A stretch of DNA of 64,000 nt from Corticimicrobacter populi. Its GTDB lineage: Bacteria > Pseudomonadota > Gammaproteobacteria > Burkholderiales > Burkholderiaceae_B. Below are positions 54,683 through 61,590 of this stretch, in pieces (the first letter of the stretch is position 1; each line of letters opens with the position of its first letter). The stretch covers positions 434,001-498,000 of the forward strand of contig NZ_QETA01000001.1 of NCBI RefSeq assembly GCF_003123725.1. Reading direction: 5' to 3'. A program made the position numbers and the translations under genes. The notes under the pieces are model-generated. The model did no database searches, had not been told where the DNA came from, and was given only the letters and a program-made list of their open reading frames with translations.

Positions 54683-54992
54683 CCAGTTCTCCTTTGGTGA
54701 GGACCAGTGCGGCGTCAGCCGCATCTAGAATCTGGGCGACAGTCTTGGTTTCGCTGTTGATCGTGATCTGATCTTCCTCGAAAACCAGATCTAGGCTTGC
54801 TGTTGCGTCCTGCAGGGTGGCTGCCGTCCAACGCAGCGCCACCCGCAGCCGCTCGTTATCGGCGTTCAGAGCATCGTGATCTGCCAGCAAGTCGATGATC
54901 ATCTGTGCGCGGGGGTTGGTGCCGCCTTGGCGTCTGGCTTCTTCAACCAATTCTGGCAATGCCTTCCGCAGTGCTTCGTACTTGTCAGTCAT
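54672..54992 (-). CDS. Hypothetical phage protein, 106 residues
   Basis: Begins MTDKYEALRKALPELVEEARRQGG, mostly helical with a coiled-coil-like DHDALNADNERLRVAL. It is similar in style to the Ead/Ea22-type accessory proteins of lambdoid phages. It overlaps both neighbours by a few bases. Confidence 0.6.
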   Translation of the reverse strand: MTDKYEALRKALPELVEEARRQGGTNPRAQMIIDLLADHDALNADNERLRVALRWTAATLQDATASLDLVFEEDQITINSETKTVAQILDAADAALVLTKGELDAS

Positions 54993-55321
54993 GGCATAGC
55001 CCTCCCGATTTCAGCGGCAGGCGGCGCAGGCAGCGGCATCCAGTGCGTAGGATTCACCATCACATACGGCCACGACCAAATTCCGTACCGCTGATAAAAC
55101 ATGCCATCAGCAACCTTTCCTGATGGGGTCGAAAGCAGAACCTGCGTTCTATCCATCGGAGCCGTCTTGATGGGCTGCCACGGCTGGCGCAGCCGCGCGA
55201 TCTCCGCTGCCTGGGCGTCGATGTGATCGAGTAGGCCGCCTACATCAATCTGCTGCATGATTTCCTCGTAGCTAAGATCTCCGTCGCACAGGACCTTTCG
55301 CAGTTGCTGCGTATTGATCAT
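54989..55321 (-). CDS. DUF551-like phage protein
   Basis: A 110-residue protein with a helical N terminus and a C-terminal DUF551-like segment: WQPIKTAPMDRTQVLLSTPSGKV and THWMPLPAPP. This small domain occurs in many phage early operons with unknown role. Overlaps of 4 bp on each side. Confidence 0.65.
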   Translation of the reverse strand: MINTQQLRKVLCDGDLSYEEIMQQIDVGGLLDHIDAQAAEIARLRQPWQPIKTAPMDRTQVLLSTPSGKVADGMFYQRYGIWSWPYVMVNPTHWMPLPAPPAAEIGRAMP

Positions 55322-55497
55322 TTCGTGGCTCCGACAAAACTTAAAAGCTGCTCATTCCACTCGTCTGATGACATTTTTTCCGGCCAGTCTTTGGTCCCAT
55401 TTTCCCCCTGGCTTTCTGCCCAATCGTCAGAAAAATCATTCAACTCTTGTCGTTTCAGATCTGCCCACTCGTCCAGCGTGAGTTTTTTTGTGATCAT
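55318..55497 (-). CDS. Hypothetical phage protein, 59 residues
   Basis: Acidic, tryptophan-rich short protein (MITKKLTLDEWADLKRQEL..., DDWAESQG, DEWNEQLL). The ATG at 55497 has GAGGGA at a normal distance; an ATG two codons upstream is too close. Overlaps both neighbours by 4 bp. Confidence 0.5.
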   Translation of the reverse strand: MITKKLTLDEWADLKRQELNDFSDDWAESQGENGTKDWPEKMSSDEWNEQLLSFVGATK

Positions 55498-55703
55498 TGC
55501 CATTCCCTCTGGAAATATGCATCTCCGCCGCGTGCGATCGCTAGTGCAGCCGCTGCCATGCTGCTTGCCGCTGCCGCGCCAGAGCCGACAAGAAGGGCTA
55601 TCACGCAAATGGCAATGCCGGACAGGCATAGGAGCAATATCAGGGTCAGGACGGCTTTGATCGCTACATCCCTGCGTTTCGTGTTTTCAGTATTTGTCGT
55701 CAC
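55494..55703 (-). CDS. Small membrane protein, GTG start
   Basis: The GTG at 55703 is chosen because it overlaps the upstream stop (GTGA) and lies 8 bases after GGAG. The 69-residue product has one or two helices (AVLTLILLLCLSGIAICVIALLV, then an alanine-rich stretch). Function unknown; holin-like size but in the wrong operon. Confidence 0.5.
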   Translation of the reverse strand: MTTNTENTKRRDVAIKAVLTLILLLCLSGIAICVIALLVGSGAAAASSMAAAALAIARGGDAYFQREWQ

Positions 55704-56047
55704 GGCTGTGTCTCCTGATGCTCGTTTGCAATCGCGCTGCACCAGTCGGCCAGCCTCCGGCGGATTTGATCTGCACGAGCCGGATATAGCCCAGGCTCGA
55801 GCAGTACCGCGAATGCGTCATTGAGAAGATCGTCGTCAGCCGCCAGAATATTGAGCATGCAGTCGGCGGCATCTGACGCCGACATGCCGAAGGCGTCTCG
55901 GTTTTCGGCCAGTGCCAGCGCAAAACCCGATGCCGCAGCGCTGGGGCTGAGTACTTCAGGTTCGGGCGTTGCTGGCCATTCACCAGGGGCATCCCCTGGA
56001 GGGGCTGTCCGATATAGATCATCCAGCAGTGCTGCTGCGATGCGCAT
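55700..56047 (-). CDS. Hypothetical phage protein, 115 residues
   Basis: Alanine-rich, acidic helical protein (MRIAAALLDDLYRTAPPG..., DAADCMLNILAADDDLLNDAFAVLLEPG). No family recognised. It is the first protein gene after the two tRNA genes in the direction of transcription. Confidence 0.55.
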   Translation of the reverse strand: MRIAAALLDDLYRTAPPGDAPGEWPATPEPEVLSPSAAASGFALALAENRDAFGMSASDAADCMLNILAADDDLLNDAFAVLLEPGLYPARADQIRRRLADWCSAIANEHQETQP

Positions 56048-56229
56048 GACTATCTCCTGATGTTGTGATGACGGGCCGGGTCCGGCTTATGCGGCTCTCC
56101 CTGTGGCGTCCCGGCGGGGCTTTGCTCTGCTCACGTAGCGGCCCATCAGGGCGCAGCACTCCTGTCTGCCAGTCGGGCAGAAAATGCAGGTGAGGGTAGG
56201 GAGTGCTGCGGCCTGAGTGGCTGGATGTT

Positions 56230-56305
56230 TGGTGCTGGCAGCAGGCATCGAACCCGCGACCTGCCGCTTACAAGGCGGCTGCTCTACCATCTGAGCTATG
56301 CCAGC
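56230..56305 (-). tRNA. Prophage tRNA-Thr (anticodon TGT)
   Basis: Reverse strand: acceptor GCTGGCA / TGCCAGC, D arm AGCTCAGATGGTAGAGC, anticodon stem-loop GCCGC-CTTGTAA-GCGGC, T arm GCGGGTTCGATGCCTGC and encoded ACCA. It lies inside the early operon. The UGU anticodon reads ACA/ACG, likely rare in a GC-rich host. Confidence 0.95.
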
Positions 56306-56307
56306 AA

Positions 56308-56326
56308 TGGCCCGTCTCGTGGGCCA
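56308..56326 (-). repeat. Hairpin 5' of tRNA-Thr (copy A)
   Basis: TGGCCC / GGGCCA stem immediately before the tRNA 5' end. The same hairpin with flanking CAGCCG is found before tRNA-Gly at 56565-56582, so both tRNAs come with an identical upstream module, perhaps for processing of the polycistronic transcript. Confidence 0.6.
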
Positions 56327-56487
56327 GCCGCATTGAATGGCACATGTTCAATGATCGTGGGCCGTATCCACAGCGCTGCCTGCGCCCAGCTTCATCGGCG
56401 TGGAGGCAATGTATTTATCACTCGTCTGCCAGCGAGTCGCATCAAGGGAGAGGGTTTGCTGCCTTCCCAAACGTGCAATTGAGTGGA

Positions 56488-56561
56488 TGGAGCGGGCTGC
56501 GGGAATTGAACCCGCGTAGGCAGCTTGGAAGGCTGCAGCCTGACCACTCGGCCAAGCCCGC
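56488..56561 (-). tRNA. Prophage tRNA-Gly (anticodon TCC)
   Basis: Reverse strand: acceptor GCGGGCT / AGCCCGC, anticodon stem-loop GCAGC-CTTCCAA-GCTGC, T arm GCGGGTTCAATTCCCGC and encoded TCCA. The UCC anticodon reads GGA/GGG codons. The 160 bp between the two tRNAs (56327-56487) contain nothing else recognisable. Confidence 0.95.
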
Positions 56562-56564
56562 AAT

Positions 56565-56582
56565 TGGCCCGTGCGTGGGCCA
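56565..56582 (-). repeat. Hairpin 5' of tRNA-Gly (copy B)
   Basis: TGGCCC / GGGCCA stem, 3 bp from the tRNA 5' end; second copy of the module described at 56308-56326. The following 176 bp up to target gene 3 hold no recognisable gene. Confidence 0.6.
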
Positions 56583-56758
56583 GCCGGTCAGATCACGCTG
56601 CAGGGCTGCGGCAGCAGCCTCTGCAATCCAGGAGGTGAGGCGAGGAACCAACGAGGCGCTCTGACTGCCGGTGATGTACATGCGCGCTCTACCGGCCTAC
56701 GCGTCCAGGCATATCCCTTACGGGGCCGCCCTGGCCACGGGAAAAATGGATGAATGGA

Positions 56759-57232
56759 TCAAGCGACGAAGCTGCGGAAAGGGCGGACGCGGAACTCGTA
56801 GCAACGGCTGAGGTCGAACACGAGGCCGGCCTCGAAATCGACCGCCCAGGTGTAGTCACCGTGTACGGTGCTGGTCCAGTGATATACGTTGTCAAAAATC
56901 TCCTGCGCATTGGCAAAAGCGACCATCGCTTCACTTTTCGTTGGCAGACGCCAGTCTTCGAATCCGCCGACGCGATACTCGGCAGCCTTTTCCGTGGCGA
57001 TCGACCAGTCATGATCGCCCAGGCTCTCTGGCGCTGCGATCAGGTGCACGATCTTGCCATCCAAGATGATCGGGCCGACGTAGATGCCGCCCTGCAACTC
57101 TGCACCGATGGTGGCTGGAACATCGGGGACTGCGACCTTGCTCTGCTGCTCTTCTGCAAGCAGCGGGAGCAACTTGGCCAGAGACAGAGAAAGTGTCTGT
57201 GCTGGGATTTGGAGGTTAATTTGCTGTGTCAT
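56759..57232 (-). CDS. DGR variable protein 3, remote target
   Basis: A 157-residue protein with a short N-terminal helix (LSLSLAKLLPLLAEEQQ) and the lectin-like domain: LQGGIYVGPIILDG, DWRLPTKSEAMVAFANAQEIF, YHWTSTVHG, WAVDFEAGLV and EFRVRPFR. Diversified residues read A, L, F, D, L, S, C, Y. It is the first protein-coding target of the early operon, about 6.7 kb from the TR and separated from it by tRNAs and recombination genes. Its last codons and 3' flank match those of target 1. Confidence 0.9.
   Translation of the reverse strand: MTQQINLQIPAQTLSLSLAKLLPLLAEEQQSKVAVPDVPATIGAELQGGIYVGPIILDGKIVHLIAAPESLGDHDWSIATEKAAEYRVGGFEDWRLPTKSEAMVAFANAQEIFDNVYHWTSTVHGDYTWAVDFEAGLVFDLSRCYEFRVRPFRSFVA
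56773..56850 (-). repeat. Variable repeat 3 (VR3)
   Basis: 12 substitutions relative to the TR, all at TR adenines. The 29 bp downstream (56744-56772) match those after VR1 with one mismatch, including the final codons RSFVA and the stop region. Confidence 0.95.
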
Positions 57233-57244
57233 GTTGTACTCGCT

Positions 57245-57637
57245 TCAATTCACAGCCTCGTGATGAAGCTGCCCACCAAAGCGACCTCCGAAGAGGCCCT
57301 TTTCGACTGTCTGTTTCAGTCTGTCACCACGTCTCATAGCAGACTGCCGTTGGTTGCCGGCTGATCCTGCAATCGGATTTGCGCGATCCATAGTGGGTTT
57401 CGCGTCAGGTAGCGATCCTGATCCCCGGATTCCAATCGAGTGCTGCGGCCAGTGCTTTCCTGACCAAACGATCTGTCCGGTTCGTCCCCTAGTCTTTTTC
57501 CCGAAGCGTTGCGACGCTCCTGTCAGGTGGGGGCTGAGTCCTGGTGAGGCTTGGCGTGTGCCGTGCTCACTGTTTATCTCATGCAAGTTGTTAAAGAGCG
57601 GTGCTGTGCCGGCTATGCCGGGGGGCTGCTGACTCAT
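57245..57637 (-). CDS. Leader region of the early operon; possible 130-residue basic protein
   Basis: A reading frame of 130 codons starts about 40 bases after the predicted start of transcription and ends 12 bp before target gene 3. The product would be basic and low in hydrophobic residues (RFGKKTRGRTGQIVW; MRRGDRLKQTVEKGLFGGRFGG). No ribosome site precedes the ATG, and the frame contains the boxA element at 57589-57600. It may be an antiterminator-type protein, or the segment may be an untranslated leader acting in antitermination. Confidence 0.35.
   Translation of the reverse strand: MSQQPPGIAGTAPLFNNLHEINSEHGTRQASPGLSPHLTGASQRFGKKTRGRTGQIVWSGKHWPQHSIGIRGSGSLPDAKPTMDRANPIAGSAGNQRQSAMRRGDRLKQTVEKGLFGGRFGGQLHHEAVN
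57589..57600 (-). promoter_or_regulatory. boxA antitermination element
   Basis: The reverse strand reads CGCTCTTTAACA, matching the boxA consensus of ribosomal RNA leaders and lambda nut sites. It lies about 75-90 bases downstream of the predicted early-promoter start. A roughly 16-kb operon that includes tRNA genes would need such processivity control. Confidence 0.7.
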
Positions 57638-57682
57638 TGCTTGCTGCGCTTGGCGCTAGGCGGTCTGTGAGTCGACATATGA

Positions 57683-57723
57683 ATATTAGAACTCTAATTT
57701 TCATTCGTCAATAGAAATCTAAT
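57683..57723 (-). promoter_or_regulatory. Leftward early promoter (pL-like) with two repressor operators
   Basis: On the minus strand TTGACG (57706-57711) and TAATAT (57683-57688) are separated by exactly 17 bp. Two palindromes overlap it: ATTAGA-AC-TCTAAT (57685-57698) over the -10 box and AATAGA-AA-TCTAAT (57710-57723) touching the -35 box. A third related site lies next to the repressor gene (63972-63985). Binding there would shut off the early operon in the lysogen. The rest of 57638-57891 has no gene. Confidence 0.85.
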
Positions 57724-57822
57724 AATTTGTGGCGAGGCACGCCTCTTTGCAATCAATGATTAGATTGTCCATGGCCCGGCTCATACAGCGCAGGCCCGAC
57801 AGATTGGCGCGGCAGAGGGCGC

Positions 57823-57848
57823 AAAAAAGCCCGCTCAAATAGCGGGCT
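57823..57848 (-). terminator. Terminator of the DUF898-like gene
   Basis: Stem AGCCCGCT / AGCGGGCT with a 5-nt loop followed by a T run on the minus strand. It separates immunity-region transcription from the early promoter. Confidence 0.9.
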
Positions 57849-57891
57849 GCTTATTTGCTGATATGCCGCGCATGTGGCGGCAAGAAAGGCT

Positions 57892-58245
57892 TTACAGGTC
57901 GTTCACACCGACGATTTTTGTGTGGTTCATGCAGTGGGCATTGATCTTGTACATGAAGACCAGGTAGCCGATACCCAGCGTGATGATGCTGATGATCGCC
58001 CATAGGATGATGTTGCCGATGATGCTGGCCAAGTCGATCGTGCATACCAGCCGGCCAACGCGTTGCCCTTGTTCGTTATAGGCATAGGTCTTGCTGATGA
58101 TGAATCGCTGCATGTAGTAGGGGAACACGAAAAGGGCGAGTCCGAGCGTTACGATCGCCAGGATGATCCATACGATCACATGGCCGATGACGTCCATGAA
58201 TCCAAGTTCGGACTTCAATTGATAGTTGCTGAAGCTGGTGCTCAT
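57892..58245 (-). CDS. Small membrane protein (DUF898-like)
   Basis: A 117-residue protein with two hydrophobic hairpins (FMDVIGHVIVWIILAIVTLGLALFVFP and SIIGNIILWAIISIITLGIGYLVF), a duplicated layout typical of DUF898/YjgN-type proteins. It is repeated internally, each half ending in a tyrosine/aromatic segment. It sits between the immunity genes and the early promoter with its own terminator, so it is likely expressed in the lysogen. Confidence 0.65.
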   Translation of the reverse strand: MSTSFSNYQLKSELGFMDVIGHVIVWIILAIVTLGLALFVFPYYMQRFIISKTYAYNEQGQRVGRLVCTIDLASIIGNIILWAIISIITLGIGYLVFMYKINAHCMNHTKIVGVNDL

Positions 58246-58373
58246 GCTTATTCCTAGGGGAGGGAGAAAGCATGGATTTTAAACATTTTGTGTTTATTTG
58301 TTTTTGAGGAAAAAGGAGTCGTGACGGTACTCTGGAAGGACCGCATGTGCGGCATACATTTAAGGAATCCATC

Positions 58374-58550
58374 ATGGATCTGGAAAAAATGAAACGCGAT
58401 CTTGGATTCGATCGTGAGCACCTTGCGCGGATCGAAGAACGTCCGGAGATGTCGATCGTTGCCGATGGCTTGCGTCAACAAATTGCCATGCAAGAGCAAA
58501 TTATTGATGAAGAGGTAGCGCGGCGAGAATGCAAAGTCGTAGGCCAATAA
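58374..58550 (+). CDS. Hypothetical protein, 58 residues
   Basis: A charged helical protein (MDLEKMKRDLGFDREHLARIEERPEMS...IAMQEQIIDEEVARREC) with coiled-coil character. A weak AGGAAT site precedes the ATG at 58374. It is divergent from the DUF898-like gene; the AT-rich DNA at 58246-58330 probably holds both promoters. Confidence 0.5.
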   Translation: MDLEKMKRDLGFDREHLARIEERPEMSIVADGLRQQIAMQEQIIDEEVARRECKVVGQ

Positions 58551-58638
58551 ACCCCCTGGGGAGAGGAGCTCAGGGGCGTAATGCTAAAGAAATAACTTGG
58601 CCTGCCGTTAGGTAGGGTTTACCCCTTATGGAGATGAT

Positions 58639-59157
58639 ATGAAAGTAAAACGTCTCGGTGCATGGGCTGCCGGTGCTTGCGCACTCAGCCTGCTGAGCGC
58701 CGTAGCTGTGGCTGGTGATATCGTTGTCAAGGTTGAGTCTGAACAGTATCCGTCAGGAACACATACCGTGTCAGTGCGTGACGACGGCTCGTTTAACGAT
58801 ACGGTTACTTTCCAGCAGCCAGGGCCGTCTTTTGACCCGAGGTGCGCAAACGCTGCTGTGGGTGCGGATGGTAAATCTCATAACAAGGTATCGTTGAGCA
58901 TCAATGGCTTTCGCGGGGATGATGGCATAGTCTTGATCGATGTCGTTATGGAAACCGAGAAGGCAGGACGTTTGTATGATCGTGGGGTGGTAGCTCCAGA
59001 TGGTCGGTCGATGACCACCGTCGAATGTCCCAGCGTTGCTACTTTGATGGTGGGCCCGAGCGGGATTGTGCGTCCCGGACAAAGCATCGTTCTGTTTGAT
59101 GGAATGGACGGTTCCGACCACTCTCAAGTCAAGCTGACTGTTGATCTCTTGAAGTAG
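58639..59157 (+). CDS. Exported protein of unknown function
   Basis: A 172-residue protein with a clear signal peptide (MKVKRLGAWAAGACALSLLSAVAVA, cut after AVA) and a beta-rich mature part with two cysteines (PRCANA and VECPS) likely to form a disulfide. GAGATG precedes the start. A terminator follows at 59168. A secreted lysogeny-expressed protein could alter the host surface; that is inference. Confidence 0.65.
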   Translation: MKVKRLGAWAAGACALSLLSAVAVAGDIVVKVESEQYPSGTHTVSVRDDGSFNDTVTFQQPGPSFDPRCANAAVGADGKSHNKVSLSINGFRGDDGIVLIDVVMETEKAGRLYDRGVVAPDGRSMTTVECPSVATLMVGPSGIVRPGQSIVLFDGMDGSDHSQVKLTVDLLK

Positions 59158-59167
59158 ATTGGCAAGT

Positions 59168-59203
59168 GAAGGCAAGGTTGGCTGCCTGCTTGCCTTCCTT
59201 TCA
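59168..59203 (+). terminator. Terminator after the exported-protein gene
   Basis: Stem GAAGGCAAG / CTTGCCTTC with a 12-nt loop, then CTTTC. Confidence 0.7.
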
Positions 59204-59219
59204 GCAATAAATGGGCTGT

Positions 59220-59702
59220 CTAGGATTCAAATTCGTGGAGAAATAGCTCATGCATCAAATGGATCAATAGCATGGCCTGTTGATGTGTCTCCAGAAAAAC
59301 TTCTCTTTTTATGTGTACATCTTCACTGGGATGCAGCACTTTATCCCCTGACGCACAGTCAAAAAAGTTTTCCGAAGACGTTCGGCAGGATGTACGGTAA
59401 ATTTCGCATGAAGTCTTGTAACGCCTACCAAGTAGGCGCTCTAATTGCATATCAATATCTCTAAGTGTTGTTGTAATGCTTAGGTATGCAATATCTCGAT
59501 CACTGGGTGTCTTGGCGCTCAAAGTGGATTCTACATGCTTCAAGACTTCATTTATTGATGCTGAGATGGTCGCAATGTCTGTACGTATTTCTTTGCGACG
59601 CTCTCGTTTATTCGCTTGTCTGCTGCTGACCAGCCAGCCAGCAGCAGCCACTGCCCAAGCTATTGCGGGACCATAGTCCTTCAGCCAGGTGGAGAGATCC
59701 AT
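59220..59702 (-). CDS. Small membrane protein, last gene of the GHKL/DUF4325 operon
   Basis: A 160-residue protein with one N-terminal transmembrane helix (GPAIAWAVAAAGWLVSS), then a basic stretch (KRERRKEIR), a helical middle and two cysteines. Its ATG is 3 bp after the DUF4325 stop with AGGAA overlapping. The layout, a membrane anchor with a cytoplasmic helical domain behind a sensor-like ATPase, resembles effectors of phage-defence operons, but no known effector domain is visible. Confidence 0.6.
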   Translation of the reverse strand: MDLSTWLKDYGPAIAWAVAAAGWLVSSRQANKRERRKEIRTDIATISASINEVLKHVESTLSAKTPSDRDIAYLSITTTLRDIDMQLERLLGRRYKTSCEIYRTSCRTSSENFFDCASGDKVLHPSEDVHIKREVFLETHQQAMLLIHLMHELFLHEFES

Positions 59703-59705
59703 TTC

Positions 59706-60038
59706 CTACCCGCGAGGGCGCGCCAACGCTGCTGCTGATCGAATGTAGCGCCATACTCGGTTCTTATAGGTTGCTAGCTTGCTTTCAATGGTGAGTCGAG
59801 ATTCCAGCTCATCAAGTGTGAGTCCGGATCTTATGAGCCCCCCAAACGCCTCCTCTAAAAACGATGAGCCGTAACCTACCGCACCATCGAGATTAACGAT
59901 AACTTTTTGACCTGCCGCAAGGGGAGGGTAGAGGAGTTCTTCACGGAAGCGCTGACCAGAGTTAGGCCCTTCTTTTCTGTACCGCGCTGCGGGCGACAAA
60001 GAAAAGTCCCTAGCTATTGAGATCATTTTCACGCTCAT
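59706..60038 (-). CDS. DUF4325 STAS-like protein
   Basis: A 110-residue protein with the DUF4325 pattern: SIARDFSLSPAARYRKEGPNSGQRFREELLYP and VNLDGAVGYGSSFLEEAFGGLIR. DUF4325 is a STAS-like fold usually found beside or fused to GHKL ATPases. The start at 60038 overlaps the ATPase gene by 29 bp (60026 is an alternative). STAS/GHKL pairs in anti-sigma systems act as partner switches, suggesting the same here. Confidence 0.85.
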   Translation of the reverse strand: MSVKMISIARDFSLSPAARYRKEGPNSGQRFREELLYPPLAAGQKVIVNLDGAVGYGSSFLEEAFGGLIRSGLTLDELESRLTIESKLATYKNRVWRYIRSAAALARPRG

Positions 60039-61077
60039 CGATATGTTGCTCGAATGGTATCTGCCAAAGGACAAGTGTCCCTGGAATTGTGCACTCTAGG
60101 TTCTTGCGAGAGGCTACGCCTGTCTGAGGGTCGTAGTAGTATGCGCCACGCCCACTTACTATAGACAAGAAGCCAGAAGCTAAGTTTCGCGAAAATTCTA
60201 ACATTTCGGGCAGCCCTTTGCCTCGATGAGGGAGTCGCGTACTTGTGCGGGAGCTTGCAGTCGCCGCTTCTATCAGTCTAGCATCTTTGAAGCGGCGAAG
60301 GCGCAAGAAATCACTCAACTCGGGTTTGCGCCTCAACGATCCAGGAATGGTAACCCCCATATCATAAATTGCAACGAAGACATGTTCATCTCGCAATGAT
60401 GAAACGACCCACCATTTTCTGTGGTCATGGGGAGGGAGCCAGGGTTTCTCGAAATCGTAAGCGTGTCCAACGGTATTGGCCACTGCTTCGTTTAAGCAAT
60501 CTGCAAATAGTTCTCGTTCTGGATGTTCGATGTTGTCACGCACGGTAGTGGCCAAATCTCGATAGGCGGCAGCATCAACAGTCTTCCCACTTTTATAGTG
60601 CCAGAATCTAACGCGATCGTGATTGATGGTTTTTCTGTTAGGCAGGCCTAGTTTTTCCATGACCTTAAAGTGTTGTAGCAACTGTTCGACAACCTCGTCA
60701 TCCGGATAGTTACCTTGTATTTTTCCGGGATACCGTTCTATCCATATGTCAAAATTTGCCATAAAAATGAGAGTTCCGCATGGATGAAGCTCTGTGATTT
60801 TGCTGAAATCCAGCCGGATAGAGCCTCCACCCATAAGGATGCGGTTGGCGTGCTCAATGAATGCTAGGAGTTGTCCGCGAGGTTCATAGTCCTTGATCTT
60901 GACAATGACCGGGACGGGCATAACTACCTGCCTAGCACGATAAGCTTTTGATGTGATTTTTTTGTGTGCCCGGTGTTGCGCGCGTCGGGCTTTCATCTTC
61001 TGCCTATGCAAGCGCCGCCACCGATTGATTTGCTGGCGCTTTGCAAATAGCTTTTGTTCAATAGACAGTTTGTGCAT
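60010..61077 (-). CDS. GHKL-type ATPase with basic N terminus
   Basis: A 355-residue protein. Residues 1-50 are strongly basic. Residues about 55-140 look STAS-like (SIRLDFSKITELHPCGTLIFMANFD). The GHKL ATP-binding core follows: N box CLNEAVANTVGHAY (Glu197, Asn201), G1 box YDMGVTIP (Asp239) and G2 box RGKGLPEM (285-292). No histidine-phosphorylation or HSP90 domain is attached. It heads a coupled pair with DUF4325 and lies 6 bp after the upstream gene, so four genes form one operon. Confidence 0.85.
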   Translation of the reverse strand: MHKLSIEQKLFAKRQQINRWRRLHRQKMKARRAQHRAHKKITSKAYRARQVVMPVPVIVKIKDYEPRGQLLAFIEHANRILMGGGSIRLDFSKITELHPCGTLIFMANFDIWIERYPGKIQGNYPDDEVVEQLLQHFKVMEKLGLPNRKTINHDRVRFWHYKSGKTVDAAAYRDLATTVRDNIEHPERELFADCLNEAVANTVGHAYDFEKPWLPPHDHRKWWVVSSLRDEHVFVAIYDMGVTIPGSLRRKPELSDFLRLRRFKDARLIEAATASSRTSTRLPHRGKGLPEMLEFSRNLASGFLSIVSGRGAYYYDPQTGVASRKNLECTIPGTLVLWQIPFEQHIDERENDLNS

Positions 61078-61083
61078 GGTGGT

Positions 61084-61455
61084 CTAAGGATTATGGCTGG
61101 TCAAATCTGATAGCTGGATGCGCCAGAATCCACGGTCATCATTGCTTTGTGATTGTGGGAAGTGCCAGTACCCTTCGAGAATAGCGCTCTCAGGGGCGAA
61201 CTGGTGCAGGGTCGAGTCGCAGCCATCAGACCCAGATAGCCTCCAGTGCCCAGGGCCAGCTTCTTGTCCGGTGTACACCACACAAACCGACTGCTCTGCC
61301 GCCTCCCCCTTTCTGTCGTACTTTACTGTCAGCGTGCTCCCATCCTGCTGGACGATACAGTCGTATTGAACAATATCGGGATGGCCGAGATAACAAAAGG
61401 TCATCGTGGAATTGCGCCAAACACGATTTTTTGAAGAGGAATCGTTACTGTTCAT
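61084..61455 (-). CDS. Hypothetical protein, first gene of the GHKL/DUF4325 operon
   Basis: A 123-residue cysteine-containing protein with beta character (LGHPDIVQYDCIVQQDGSTLTVKYDRKGEAAEQSVCVVYTGQ; WRIQLSDLTSHNP). No family recognised. The following GHKL gene starts 6 bp after its stop. It could be a sensor or inhibitor subunit of that module. Confidence 0.55.
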   Translation of the reverse strand: MNSNDSSSKNRVWRNSTMTFCYLGHPDIVQYDCIVQQDGSTLTVKYDRKGEAAEQSVCVVYTGQEAGPGHWRLSGSDGCDSTLHQFAPESAILEGYWHFPQSQSNDDRGFWRIQLSDLTSHNP

Positions 61456-61590
61456 GGAAGGAGAGCCTCATTATTGTGAGTCAGCAGATGAACGCATCGG
61501 CCCATGAGCCTCCATCGGGCCTAACATTTCATCCGCTGAAGTACGTTGTTCTAGGGCTGGATCACCCATTTCACTGACATATGGGTTGGA

